DNA of 64,000 nucleotides from Xanthobacteraceae bacterium (GTDB lineage Bacteria > Pseudomonadota > Alphaproteobacteria > Rhizobiales > Xanthobacteraceae): the NCBI GenBank assembly GCA_023954195.1, contig JAMLIK010000002.1, positions 372,001-436,000 of the forward strand. Reading direction: 5' to 3'. The position numbers were made by a program, and so were the translations under genes. Positions 10,301 to 17,027 of this stretch are shown here, one piece after another. Below the pieces are notes generated by a model. The model did no database searches and was not told where the DNA came from. It was given only the letters and a program-made list of their open reading frames with translations. How positions within the stretch are numbered: the first letter of the stretch is position 1; every line of letters begins with the position of its first letter.

Positions 10301-11639
10301 GGCCGACGCCGGTCTCAACTTCAACCTCGATACAGTATCCGCCGCGCCGTCGCTTTCGCTTGCGACCGACGGCGTCACCAATGTCGGCACGGTTCAGGTC
10401 TCCGGACTCGAGGCCGGCGCGACCTGGCAATACGCCGTCGACGGCGGCGCTTTCGTCACGGGCAGCGGCGCCAGCTTCACGCTGAGCGACGGGGCCAAAA
10501 GTGTGCTGGTGCATCAGATCGACGCCGCCGGCAACGTCTCGGCCGATTCCGGCCTCGACGTCATCCTTGAGCCGGCTGATGCGGAGGCCGCCGCGCTGCA
10601 TGCGGCGCTGCAACAGTCGGGTCTTTCGATCGAAGATGCCCTTACGGCAGTCGATCAGGATCCATTGCCATGGAACGTCGATGTCGCGGTTTTCCATCGC
10701 GGCGGGACGTTCAGCGACCTTCCGTCGCGAATCACCGGTGTTTTCTTCTCGACGTCGGACAATGTGCAGGTCGACATCGGCGGCAGCGGTCCCAAGGTGG
10801 TTTCCACCGGCTCCGGCGACGACATCATTTTCACCAGCAGTCACGGCGGCACCAACGATGCCGTCTTCGCGGGGGCCGGCAACGATACAATCGGCGCTGG
10901 CGCCGGTGACGATACGATTGACGGCGGCGATGGCGACGATCTGATCGCGGGTGGCGCTGGCGATGATTCCCTGATCGGAGGCGCCGGCGACGACCTGATC
11001 TACGGCGATCAAGGCAACGACACCCTCGCGGGCGATGACGGCGACGACATGCTGGAGGGGAACAGCGGCGACGATCTCCTCGTCGGCGGCGCGGGTGACG
11101 ACAATCTGTGGGGAAGCGCCGGCAGCGACACTCTGCTGGGCGGCGACGGCAATGACGCTCTCGGCGGCGGCGCCGGCGACGATTCGCTGGCCGGCGACGA
11201 AGGCGACGATCTTCTCGCGGGCGGTGCCGGCAACGATACGCTCGCGGGCGGCGTGGGCGAGGATATCTTGTTCGGAGACGCCGGAAACGACTGGCTCGCT
11301 GGCGGAGCGGATGACGACCTGCTGCTCGGCGGTGACGGCAGCGATACGATCCTGGGCGGTGACGGTGACGATACGATCTTCGGCGGCGCGGGCAATGACT
11401 GGATTGGCGGTGGTGCCGGCGACGACCTGATCGCATGGGGCAAGGGCGACGGCAGCGATCATATCGATGGCGGCGACGGACACGACGTGGTGTTTGTCGG
11501 CACGATCAAGTCCGAGGCGTCCGTGACCACGGATCAGTCGACGGGCATCACGACCGTGGCATTCGCGGACGGCATGGCGCTGAATGTCTCGAATGTCGAA
11601 ACGATCCAGTTCACGAATGATATTGTTTACTTGAGTTAG
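4377..11639 (+). CDS. Giant RTX protein with N-terminal serralysin-like metalloprotease and Ig-like repeats
   Basis: This is a 2420-residue protein with no Sec signal peptide. Residues about 20-240 form an M10B serralysin-type peptidase: the zinc motif HEFGHALGLSH (His136, Glu137, His140, His146) and a Met-turn IMSYFDP (Met175) are intact. RTX calcium-binding nonapeptides follow at about 330-420 and 860-1170. Next come a calcium-loop segment (DANGDGVVDPGE), a helix-rich region, a cadherin/VCBS-like domain (about 1520-1600), four Ig-like repeats (1726-2066) and 21 tandem nonapeptides (2166-2354). The C-terminus ends in a hydrophobic tail (IVYLS), as in type I secretion substrates. It should be exported unfolded and fold with calcium outside. 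It is much longer than classical serralysins (about 480 residues) and looks like a protease joined to an adhesin. No type I secretion genes are present in the window. Confidence 0.92.
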   Translation: MPFPVNQGMVDQIAGDDLWEQENISYSIDLQGRGHGTNDAEDKFGSPPDFVTITPADIAAIQEAVELWDDLIDNSISQNDVPAAVISVNEVSNLPSYSGGVTFGTLHATISGPDNEGVYLKPNITVGSKNFTSAIHEFGHALGLSHPGDYNAGNDQPTYQDDRMFDEDTGLASIMSYFDPSNYIAEVNWTTNNIRTPMIYDILAIQQLYGADTTTRAGDTTYGFNTDPADFRDAFDQSVYTFTQTTLNSTNQYVFNPAVFTIWDTGGDHDRIDASGFTVNQRIDLTPGTYSDIGETTAPDDPKDPHSTVHLVPLIDSIGIAYGVTIEEAIGGEGNDTVTGNAQDNYLAGNGGDDQISGGFGNDVLEGGKGNDTLYGSLGNDTLSGGDDDDLLFGEAGGDTLDGGAGDDRIDGGGALDGAGSAAIPDTLTGGAGADTFVYGTHYRTTVITDYHPTEDTIDFTNLKWAHSFVDIIEHATQQGNDVLIDFKDDPSVGGVSDTLLLKDITIGDLDPGLMRFSEETENPVPPWFTSVTNPYNPNYAFTELTAPLADGGFVIVQSSSVDAAANTIIAHRFDGRGVETGTFTVAATSHGMAYDVVGLPNGNFAVVWEDYFGRNEDPDSPPPVISARFFDGDAKPLGSAFQVNTSPAIFDSASLGYNFNLTFAGASTSGELIVEWLADVDPTQATGIADDRVFRQVLSDTGGFAGGEESFPLTNFFDEQKQVYYYDPYRSGIVYDAITGNYSAVDAQYVHLSNGDYLRLWQVPIAGTRNFTLWAEIEGKGGPVELSADTGYIPRFPYRNIDGVSSTYGGGTVNELADGRIEITWTNGGFAQYNYYTPGFDTIIFDDHTLTGFTKAGTDGNDVMRGGPGDDRLYGLGGDDTFISGLGADILDGGDGVDTADYSRSLEGVDVDLTRAGAQAGGHAEGDVLVSIENITGSAYGDKLTGDAGANTIYGGYGDDTIFGGGGADYLRGQAGDDYVGLQGDGGTAMGEAGDDILTAIGNGNTLEGGDGDDTLTVIGNGNTLDGGDSGGDGDTLTATGDGNTLRSGDTHFVIGSEDTLRIISGDSNVLIGSDFNDNLFVDEGSYNFMDGGNGSDELRLAGSGLGNVLSGGVGRDYLSAPKYTGPGATFYGGDGDDNIEGGSGDDWLQGDGGDDFIAGGAGNDTAHFFGELADYRISFDATSKSWTVTDLRADSPDGTDTVTNDVENFAFGGYRNEVYDTRYFLTAAHVADDYISGATVFADANGDGVVDPGEASATTDGGGGFTLPAGAAGPLVATGGTDVGTGLAFGGRWLAPAGYNAITPLTTLVERATENGVADPRQTILGNLGLDPAWDIANQDPIVAAQFGDYQPPTAGLEVANTVNLIASAIEGAHPGQFSVAYDDAFKALAAAVGAGPFDLTDPSAIAGVIDATLALDGASLAPSVASGLASVIAAVNGAVWNWGGGPEILDAFAKVAQGDAADAIKLAAADPSKISDAVDRFTGQALLDAASALYFRAGDAAGPYFNYGPYPRPDSYNVATNQVLTVDAASGVLANDLDSDTDTLTAVSVTLATDHGTVTINVDGSFSYTPDADFVGSDRFLYEVSDGLAHMSEGVTVRVGPHPVVTGVTAEFKPGEGDAADSYVLTITLDRPVTVDTSGGPFALATNAEPAYYAADLSDANRLVFVITVGSETPTGVPLKISGNVSEARAPIYDNANGEEPDLSGAYVTFPNLILGATDATGLMLALETDSGAAGDGVTNDGTVHVSGLEAGATWEYAVNGGAFVAGSGDSFTLSGDGAKTVLVHQTDAAGHVSADAGLDFNLDTVSAAPSLALAVDSGVVGDGITNDGTVNVSGLETGATWEYAVNGGDFIAGHGSSFMLTGDGAKTVLVHQIDAAGNVSDNAGIDFTLDTTDTTAPNTPALALATDSGVVGDGVTNVGTVQVSGLEAGATWQYAVNGGAFVTGSGTSFTLSGDGAKSVLVHQTDTAGHVSADAGLNFNLDTVSAAPSLSLATDGVTNVGTVQVSGLEAGATWQYAVDGGAFVTGSGASFTLSDGAKSVLVHQIDAAGNVSADSGLDVILEPADAEAAALHAALQQSGLSIEDALTAVDQDPLPWNVDVAVFHRGGTFSDLPSRITGVFFSTSDNVQVDIGGSGPKVVSTGSGDDIIFTSSHGGTNDAVFAGAGNDTIGAGAGDDTIDGGDGDDLIAGGAGDDSLIGGAGDDLIYGDQGNDTLAGDDGDDMLEGNSGDDLLVGGAGDDNLWGSAGSDTLLGGDGNDALGGGAGDDSLAGDEGDDLLAGGAGNDTLAGGVGEDILFGDAGNDWLAGGADDDLLLGGDGSDTILGGDGDDTIFGGAGNDWIGGGAGDDLIAWGKGDGSDHIDGGDGHDVVFVGTIKSEASVTTDQSTGITTVAFADGMALNVSNVETIQFTNDIVYLS
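9552..10574 (+). repeat. Four tandem Ig-like repeat units within the RTX gene
   Basis: Four direct repeats start at about 9552, 9819, 10092 and 10353. Units 1-3 encode 87-91 residues each, sharing blocks such as VSGLEAGATW, YAVNGGAF and GAKTVLVHQ. The fourth lacks the SGVVGDG segment after its first strand and one glycine before DGAK, and runs into the next region. DNA identity between units is high enough to be obvious by eye, which suggests recent duplication and makes the region prone to recombination and misassembly. Confidence 0.9.
10872..11438 (+). repeat. Array of 21 tandem RTX nonapeptide repeats
   Basis: Twenty-one consecutive nine-residue units (567 bp) follow the pattern GGxGxDxLx, with variants such as GAGNDTIGA, GDGDDLIAG and GAGDDLIAW and no insertion between units. 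Such arrays fold into a calcium-loaded parallel beta-roll. It is the third and longest RTX block of the protein and lies just before the secretion-signal region. Confidence 0.93.
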
Positions 11640-12037
11640 GCTCGGGACTCGTCGATCGGAGCCGGAATCTGACGGCGGCCGCGACGCCGATGGCGGACAT
11701 GAAGGTGCGCGCGCATCGTGGCCGGAACAGCGCGGACAGAATCGCGAGCGGCAGTCTTGCGTGGAGCGTCGCGCGCATGATTTTGCGGTCGATGGCGTCA
11801 AGCTCGATGGTTGCGCCGACTCCCGTTTCCGGCGTTTGAAGAATGTTTCACGCCGGAACCCTTCGAAATTCGATCAATTTGTTGAATAATCCGGCGTCAG
11901 CGCCGTTCCGTAAACCCTATTCGCGGGGAACCGCCGCGGCGTGGTGGTATCCTGGCCTCCGCAATGATGCGCCATGGCCTGTGATAAGCCATGGTCCGTG
12001 ATGTCACCGGGGCCGCGATGGAGGCCGGATATTTGTC
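11640..12037. other. Intergenic region between RTX gene and dadA
   Basis: No gene is credible in these 398 bp. An AT-rich patch at about 11840-11890 is the most likely promoter site for dadA. Close to dadA, the heptamer GCCATGG occurs twice, around 11971 and 11988, flanking CTGTGATAA. Because CCATGG is itself palindromic, this can be read as either a direct or an inverted repeat. I see no strong Rho-independent terminator after the RTX gene. Confidence 0.5.
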
Positions 12038-13303
12038 ATGAAGGTTCTGGTTCTCGGCGCCGGCGTGATCGGCGTCACCACCGCCTATTATCTGTCGGGG
12101 CAGGGCTTCGCGGTGACGGTGATCGACCGCCGGGACGGTCCCGGCCTTGAGACCAGTTTCGCCAATGCCGGCGAGGTGTCGCCCGGCTATGCCTCGCCCT
12201 GGGCCGGCCCCGGCGTGCCGCTGAAGGCGGTGCGCTGGATTCTCGATCGGCACGGGCCGCTGGTGGTGCGCCCGCAGCCCGATCCGGCGATGTGGCGCTG
12301 GATGTTGCAGATGCTGCGCAACTGCACCGCCGCGCGGTACGCGGTCAACAAGGCGCGCATGGTCGGCATCGCCGAATACAGCCGCGATTGCCTGCGGGCG
12401 CTGCGGGCGGAAACCGGCATCGGCTATGACGAGCGCAGCCGGGGGACGCTTCAGTTATTCCGCAAGCAGGCGCAGATCGACGCCACCGGCGGCGACATCG
12501 AGGTGCTGAAGCAATACAACGTGCCTTACCAGGTGCTCGACCGTGACGGCTGCATCGAAGTGGAACCGGCGCTGGCGGCGGTGCGCGAGCGCTTCGTCGG
12601 TGGATTGCGGCTGCCGGACGACGAGACCGGCGATTGCCACCTGTTCACGCAGCGGCTGGAGCGGCTCGCCGCCGGGCGCGGCGTCAACTTCGTCTATGGC
12701 GCGACGATCCGGTCGGTGAATGTGGCCGGCGGCCGCGTCGCCCAGGTCACGACCGACAAGGGCAATTTCGTCGCCGACCGCTATGTGATGGCGCTCGGCA
12801 GTTTCTCGCCGCTGCTGCTGCGGCCGCTCGGCATCGACATTCCGGTCTATCCGGTCAAGGGCTATTCGCTGACGGTGCCGATCACCGACGAGCGCGCCGC
12901 GCCGCAATCCACCATCATGGACGAGACCTACAAGGTCGCGATCACCCGGCTCGGCGAACGCATCCGCGTCGGCGGCACCGCCGAGGTCGGCGATTACCGG
13001 ATCCGGTTGCCGATCTCCCGCCGCGCGCCGCTCGACCGCTCGCTGAACGATCTGTTCCCGCGCGGCGGCGACGCCTCGCGCGCGACGTTCTGGAGCGGAT
13101 TGCGGCCGATGACGCCGGACGGGCCGCCGATCATCGGGCCGACCCGGTTCGACAACCTGCATCTCAACACCGGCCACGGCACGCTGGGCTGGACCATGGC
13201 GTGCGGCGCGGGGCGGGTGGTCGCCGACCAGATCGCGGGCCGTGCGCCCGAGGTGCCGGCCGGCGAACTGTCGATCGCGCGCTATGGCGCGACCCGGCGC
13301 TGA
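12038..13303 (+). CDS. dadA: D-amino acid dehydrogenase (DadA-type FAD oxidoreductase)
   Basis: The 421-residue protein opens with an FAD-binding Rossmann motif ([15 protein letters not shown], glycines 7, 9 and 12) and an acidic residue after the second strand (VIDRRDGP). It continues with the DadA signature [19 protein letters not shown]. The C-terminal [15 protein letters not shown] and [15 protein letters not shown] are typical of the family. DadA oxidatively deaminates D-amino acids, notably D-alanine, to 2-oxo acids and passes electrons to the respiratory chain at the inner membrane. Length matches the family (about 415-435). No alanine racemase or Lrp-type regulator is adjacent. The PQQ operon follows 142 bp downstream on the same strand, with no evident functional link. 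Confidence 0.9.
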   Translation: MKVLVLGAGVIGVTTAYYLSGQGFAVTVIDRRDGPGLETSFANAGEVSPGYASPWAGPGVPLKAVRWILDRHGPLVVRPQPDPAMWRWMLQMLRNCTAARYAVNKARMVGIAEYSRDCLRALRAETGIGYDERSRGTLQLFRKQAQIDATGGDIEVLKQYNVPYQVLDRDGCIEVEPALAAVRERFVGGLRLPDDETGDCHLFTQRLERLAAGRGVNFVYGATIRSVNVAGGRVAQVTTDKGNFVADRYVMALGSFSPLLLRPLGIDIPVYPVKGYSLTVPITDERAAPQSTIMDETYKVAITRLGERIRVGGTAEVGDYRIRLPISRRAPLDRSLNDLFPRGGDASRATFWSGLRPMTPDGPPIIGPTRFDNLHLNTGHGTLGWTMACGAGRVVADQIAGRAPEVPAGELSIARYGATRR

Positions 13304-13445
13304 ACCCTTGCCGGTCCGCGCGGCCGGCATCGCCCGCTTTATTGCGTTGCAACAGCAAGGTGTTTTTCGTCGCCGGACAGGTTGCGAACGCGCGGGCGGC
13401 GAGTAAACTTGTGGCGATGGCAATCGCGCCATCAGGGAGACGGAC

Positions 13446-13526
13446 ATGGCCTGGAAAGCACCGAGGATCGTTGAAGTGCCGGTCGGCATGGAAATCAACA
13501 TGTACGCCTGCGCGGCGCGCAAGTAA
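13446..13526 (+). CDS. pqqA: PQQ precursor peptide PqqA
   Basis: A 26-residue peptide supplies the Glu and Tyr that are fused to make pyrroloquinoline quinone. Glu16 and Tyr20 have the required E-x3-Y spacing (VPVGMEINMYACA), and the N-terminus MAWKAPRIVE is typical. The ATG at 13446 follows a good ribosome-binding site (GGGAG). It sits 40 bp before pqqB. The small size and the complete pqqBCDE set downstream make the call secure. Confidence 0.95.
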   Translation: MAWKAPRIVEVPVGMEINMYACAARK

Positions 13527-13566
13527 GCCGCGTCGCGGCCACCTGCGCGGGTCCAGGAGCGCGGCG

Positions 13567-14496
13567 ATGCTTCGTGTTGTCGTTCTTGGAGCCGCGGCAG
13601 GCGGCGGCGTTCCGCAATGGAATTGCGGATGCGCGGTGTGCCGCGCGGCGCGCGATGGACGGCCTGAACTGCAAAGCACGCAATCGTCGGTCGCCGTCAG
13701 CGTCGACGAGACGAACTGGTTTTTGATTAACGCGTCGCCCGATATCAGGCAGCAGATCACCGCGACCCGGCGGTTACACCCGAGAGCCGGCGCGCTCCGG
13801 CACAGCCCGATCGCCGGCGTCATCCTCACCAATGGCGAGGTCGACGCGGTCGCCGGCCTGCTGTCATTGCGCGAAAGTTCGCCGTTCACGATCTACGCCC
13901 ATTCTCAGGTGCTGGCGATCCTTGCCAGCAACAGCATTTTCAACGTGCTCAACGCGACGCTGGTGCGACGCAAACCGATCGCGGCCGAGCGCGCCTTCGA
14001 GCCGTTGCTGCCGGACGGCGCGCCGTCGGGGCTGGAAATCCTTCCCTTCATCGTGCCCGGCAAGCGGGCGTGGTATCTCGAAGGGCGGCGGCACCCCGGC
14101 GACGAGGAGGGCGACGGCGACACGCTCGGGCTGCGGATCGCCGACAAGGGCACCGGCCGTTTCTTCTTCCATCTCGCCGCCTGCGCCCGGATGACGCCGG
14201 ATCTGGCGCGCCGCATCGAGGGCGCGCCGCTCGCGCTGTTCGACGGCACCGTCTGGCGCGACGACGAATTGATCGCCGCCGGGCTCGGCCACAAGACCGC
14301 TCAGGCGATGGGGCACATCGCGATGTCGGGGGCGAGCGGCGCCATCGCGGCGCTGGCGCCGCTCGGCATCGCGCGGAAACTGTTTCTCCACATCAACAAC
14401 TCGAATCGAGCGCTGTTGCCCGACACGCCCGAGCGCGAGGCCGTGCGCGCGGCGGGATGGGAGCTTGCCTCGGACGGAATGGAGATCGTGCTGTGA
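13567..14496 (+). CDS. pqqB: PQQ biosynthesis protein PqqB
   Basis: The 309-residue protein belongs to the metallo-beta-lactamase fold. It begins MLRVVVLGAAAGGGVPQWNC, the invariant PqqB start, followed by CxxC (NCGCAVCRAA). It includes INASPDIRQQI and ILTNGEVDAVAGLLSLRE in the position of the usual metal-binding HxHxDH, which is degenerate here as in other PqqB proteins. PqqB is thought to be a non-haem iron hydroxylase acting on the Glu-Tyr intermediate. I start at 13567 because the upstream part of this frame overlaps dadA and is not coding. The stop overlaps the pqqC start. Confidence 0.93.
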   Translation: MLRVVVLGAAAGGGVPQWNCGCAVCRAARDGRPELQSTQSSVAVSVDETNWFLINASPDIRQQITATRRLHPRAGALRHSPIAGVILTNGEVDAVAGLLSLRESSPFTIYAHSQVLAILASNSIFNVLNATLVRRKPIAAERAFEPLLPDGAPSGLEILPFIVPGKRAWYLEGRRHPGDEEGDGDTLGLRIADKGTGRFFFHLAACARMTPDLARRIEGAPLALFDGTVWRDDELIAAGLGHKTAQAMGHIAMSGASGAIAALAPLGIARKLFLHINNSNRALLPDTPEREAVRAAGWELASDGMEIVL

Positions 14497-15257
14497 TCGC
14501 AACCACCGCCTTTTCGCTGGCCGCGGCGGCGCCGCTGCAAAGCGCCGACGAGCTTGAAGCCGCGCTGCGCCAGATCGGCGCGATCCGCTATCATAACCTG
14601 CACCCGTTTCATCGCCTGCTGCACGGCGGCAAGCTGAACAAGGGACAGGTGCAGGCGTGGGCGCTCAACCGCTACTATTATCAGAGCACGATTCCGATCA
14701 AGGACGCGGTGGTGATTTCGCGCTTCCGCGACCGCGCGACGCGGCAGGAGTGGCGGCACCGCATCGAGGATCACGACGGCGACACTGGCCACGAAGGCGG
14801 CATCGAACGCTGGCTCAAGCTCACCGAGGGGCTGGGGCTCGATAACGCCTATGTCGAATCCGCCGAGGGCATCCTGCCGGCGACGCGCTTCGCGGTGGAA
14901 GCCTATGTGCATTTCGTCCGCGACCGCACGCCGCTGGAGGCGATCGCCTCGTCACTGACCGAACTGTTCGCGCCGAGCCTGCACGAGGAGCGCATCTCCG
15001 GAATGCTGGCGCATTATGATTTTATCAATCCGGCGATCATGAGCTATTTCAAGCGCCGGCTGGAACAGGCCCCGCGCGACGCGAACTTCGCGCTCGATTA
15101 CGTCAAGACACGCGCGAAAACGCCCGCCGAGCGGGAGGCGGTCTGCAACGCGCTGATCTTCAAGACCAACGTGCTTTGGGTTCAGCTCGATGCGCTGTAT
15201 CATGCCTATGTCGACGGGCATGTGCCGCCGGGGGCTTTCGTTCCCGCCGCCGGCTGA
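14493..15257 (+). CDS. pqqC: Pyrroloquinoline-quinone synthase PqqC
   Basis: PqqC is the cofactor-free oxidase that performs the last ring closure and eight-electron oxidation to PQQ. The 254-residue product starts with GTG at 14493, overlapping the last four bases of pqqB (GTGA), and carries family segments IRYHNLHPFHRLLHGGKL, WALNRYYYQSTIPIKDA and HRIEDHDGD, with active-site His and Tyr/Arg residues. RPRDANF-like and NVLWVQLDALYHAY segments close the protein. Length fits the family (about 250). pqqD follows 11 bp later as a separate gene; in some methylotrophs the two are fused. Confidence 0.94.
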   Translation: MIATTAFSLAAAAPLQSADELEAALRQIGAIRYHNLHPFHRLLHGGKLNKGQVQAWALNRYYYQSTIPIKDAVVISRFRDRATRQEWRHRIEDHDGDTGHEGGIERWLKLTEGLGLDNAYVESAEGILPATRFAVEAYVHFVRDRTPLEAIASSLTELFAPSLHEERISGMLAHYDFINPAIMSYFKRRLEQAPRDANFALDYVKTRAKTPAEREAVCNALIFKTNVLWVQLDALYHAYVDGHVPPGAFVPAAG

Positions 15258-15268
15258 AAGGCAGTCCG

Positions 15269-15577
15269 ATGGCCGCAGAGCGCAGCCGCAAATTGAGCGT
15301 GAGCGAGGCGAGCCGCCCGGTTCTGCCGCGCCATGCCCGGCTGCAATTCGACAGGACGCGCGAGCGCTGGGTGATCCTGGCGCCGGAGCGGGTGCTGGCC
15401 CCCGACGAGATCGCGGTCGAGGTGCTGCAATTGTGCGACGGCCGCAGCGTCGCGGGGATGCTCGATCAACTGGCGGCGAAATACGCCGCGCCGCGCGACA
15501 CCATCGGCGCTGACGTGATCGCGATGTTGCAGGATCTCGCCGACAAGGGATTTCTGGTCGAGGCGAAGGAGCCATGA
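15269..15577 (+). CDS. pqqD: PqqA-binding chaperone PqqD
   Basis: The 102-residue protein is a RiPP recognition element. It binds PqqA and presents it to the radical SAM enzyme PqqE. Typical segments are PRHARLQFDRTRERWVILAPE and a C-terminal helix. ATG at 15269, preceded by AAGGCAG, is chosen over an upstream in-frame start that would lie inside pqqC. The stop overlaps the pqqE start (ATGA), which suggests translational coupling of the two partner proteins. Confidence 0.93.
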   Translation: MAAERSRKLSVSEASRPVLPRHARLQFDRTRERWVILAPERVLAPDEIAVEVLQLCDGRSVAGMLDQLAAKYAAPRDTIGADVIAMLQDLADKGFLVEAKEP

Positions 15578-16773
15578 CGCAGGCGCCGACCGAGGTGACG
15601 GGGGGAGCGGTGGACGGCCTCGCCGCGCTGGAGGCGGGCGGGTCGGTGGCGGAGACGTTCGGCATTCCGCTCGCCGTGCTGGCCGAACTGACCCATCGCT
15701 GCCCGCTGCAATGTCCCTATTGCTCCAACCCGCTGGAACTGGATCGCGCCGCGACCGAACTCAGCACCGACGAATGGAAGAATGTGTTGAGCGAACTCGC
15801 CGAGATCGGCGTGTTGCAAATCCATTTCTCCGGCGGCGAGCCGACCGCGCGCAAGGATCTCGTTGAGCTGGTCCGGCACGCCACCGAGGTCGGACTGTAC
15901 TCGAATCTGATTACGTCGGCGGTGCTGCTGACGAGGGACCGGTTGCGGGCGCTACACGACGCCGGCCTGTGCCACATCCAGGTCAGCTTTCAGGGCATCG
16001 AGCCCGAGGCGGCGGATCGCGTCGCCGGCATGCGGGGGGCGCACGCGAAAAAAATCGAGGCGGCTCGTTGGGTGCGCGAACTCGATCTTCCGCTCACCGT
16101 CAACGCGGTGATGCACCGGCAGAACCTGCATCAATTGCCCGGAATCATCCAGATGGCGGTCGATCTCGATGCCGACCGGCTCGAAGTCGCCAATGTGCAG
16201 TATTACGGCTGGGCGCTGAAGAACCGCGCGGCGCTGATGCCGACGCTGCAACAGATCGAGGACGCGACCCGTATCGTCGAGGAAGCCGTGGTCCGGCTGA
16301 AAGGCATCCTCGCCATCGATTACGTCATCCCGGATTATTACGCGCTGCGGCCGAAGAAGTGCATGGGCGGCTGGGGCCGTCAGTTCTTCAACATCTCGCC
16401 GACCGGCCGGATCCTGCCATGCCACGCGGCGGAGACCATCACCGGGCTGCATTTCGAATCGGTGCGCGGCAACCGCTCGATCGCCGCGATCTGGCGGCAT
16501 TCGGATGCCTTCAACCGCTATCGCGGCACCGGCTGGATGCCGGAGCCGTGCCGAAGCTGCGATTTCAAGGAGATCGATTTCGGCGGTTGCCGCTGCCAGG
16601 CGTTCGCGCTGACCGGCGATGCCGGCAACACCGACCCCGCCTGCACGCTGTCGCCGCTGCACGAACGGATTTTTAAGCTGGCGGAGACTGAGGCGGCGGG
16701 CGAGGCCGACCGTTTCATCTACCGCAATTTTAAAGGCGGCACCCCGGAGACGGATGGCGGTCAGGACATCTGA
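15574..16773 (+). CDS. pqqE: PqqA peptide cyclase PqqE (radical SAM)
   Basis: This 399-residue radical SAM/SPASM enzyme makes the carbon-carbon bond between Glu and Tyr of PqqA. The radical SAM cluster motif is C43-x3-C47-x2-C50 (RCPLQCPYC), followed by the SAM-binding FSGGEPTARKDL. The C-terminal SPASM region has conserved cysteines in KKCMGGWG, LPCHAAETI, EPCRSCDFKEIDFGGCRCQAF. ATG at 15574 overlaps the pqqD stop by four bases. It is the last gene of pqqABCDE; no pqqF/pqqG protease follows here. Dispersed repeats fill the region after it. Confidence 0.95.
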   Translation: MTQAPTEVTGGAVDGLAALEAGGSVAETFGIPLAVLAELTHRCPLQCPYCSNPLELDRAATELSTDEWKNVLSELAEIGVLQIHFSGGEPTARKDLVELVRHATEVGLYSNLITSAVLLTRDRLRALHDAGLCHIQVSFQGIEPEAADRVAGMRGAHAKKIEAARWVRELDLPLTVNAVMHRQNLHQLPGIIQMAVDLDADRLEVANVQYYGWALKNRAALMPTLQQIEDATRIVEEAVVRLKGILAIDYVIPDYYALRPKKCMGGWGRQFFNISPTGRILPCHAAETITGLHFESVRGNRSIAAIWRHSDAFNRYRGTGWMPEPCRSCDFKEIDFGGCRCQAFALTGDAGNTDPACTLSPLHERIFKLAETEAAGEADRFIYRNFKGGTPETDGGQDI

Positions 16774-16795
16774 GAACGAGCGGGTTTGCTGTGGT

Positions 16796-16835
16796 CGTCA
16801 TCGCGAGGCGCGTGAGCGACGAAGCAATCCGGTCC
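16796..16835. repeat. Half copy of long dispersed palindromic repeat
   Basis: The sequence from CGTCATCGCG through GTGAGCGACGAAGCAATCC to GGTCCT matches the right half, in reverse orientation, of the fuller copies at 27327-27445 and 42063-42183. It lies 22 bp after pqqE. Only half of the element is present. Confidence 0.7.
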
Positions 16836-16901
16836 TCAATCTATCACATGACGATGATAGTGTGATTTGCCGAAGTTGAACTGGACGCCGTCACGCTGAG
16901 A

Positions 16902-17006
16902 CGTCATCGTCCGCGAAGGCGGACGATCCAGTCATCGGTGCGGGTGCAAGTGAAATTCGTCTTCAGCCCGGAGTACTGGATGCTCCGCCGGAGCCTGTCA
17001 TCGGGC
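16902..17006. repeat. Short dispersed repeat, two-arm copy
   Basis: The left arm, CGTCATCGTCCGCGAAGGCG and beyond, contains its own hairpin (CGTCCGC/GCGGACG). It is followed by ATCCAGT and later ACTGGATGCTCCGCCGGAGC near 16974, a degenerate right arm. The same design recurs at 49061-49162 and 62801-62877. It lies between the convergent ends of pqqE and the XRE regulator gene. Confidence 0.65.
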
Positions 17007-17027
17007 CGCGCCTTCAATCCAATCCGA

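Noticed and set aside
7201-11438. Possible CRISPR-like or satellite repeats in the RTX gene
   Set aside because: The 27-bp periodicity encodes nonapeptides in one uninterrupted reading frame; there are no unique spacers.
4758-11801. A 2347-codon open frame on the minus strand opposite the RTX gene
   Set aside because: It mirrors the strongly biased Gly/Asp codons of the RTX repeats, lacks any family motif and would antisense a clearly real protein. It is an artefact of GC-rich repetitive coding sequence.
13404-13445. A classical -35/-10 promoter directly before pqqA
   Set aside because: I could not find hexamers with acceptable spacing; only the ribosome-binding site is convincing.
12634-14496. 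A 620-codon open frame spanning dadA and pqqB
   Set aside because: Only the part from 13567 is real (PqqB); the first 311 codons are out of frame with dadA and are low-complexity arginine/alanine text.
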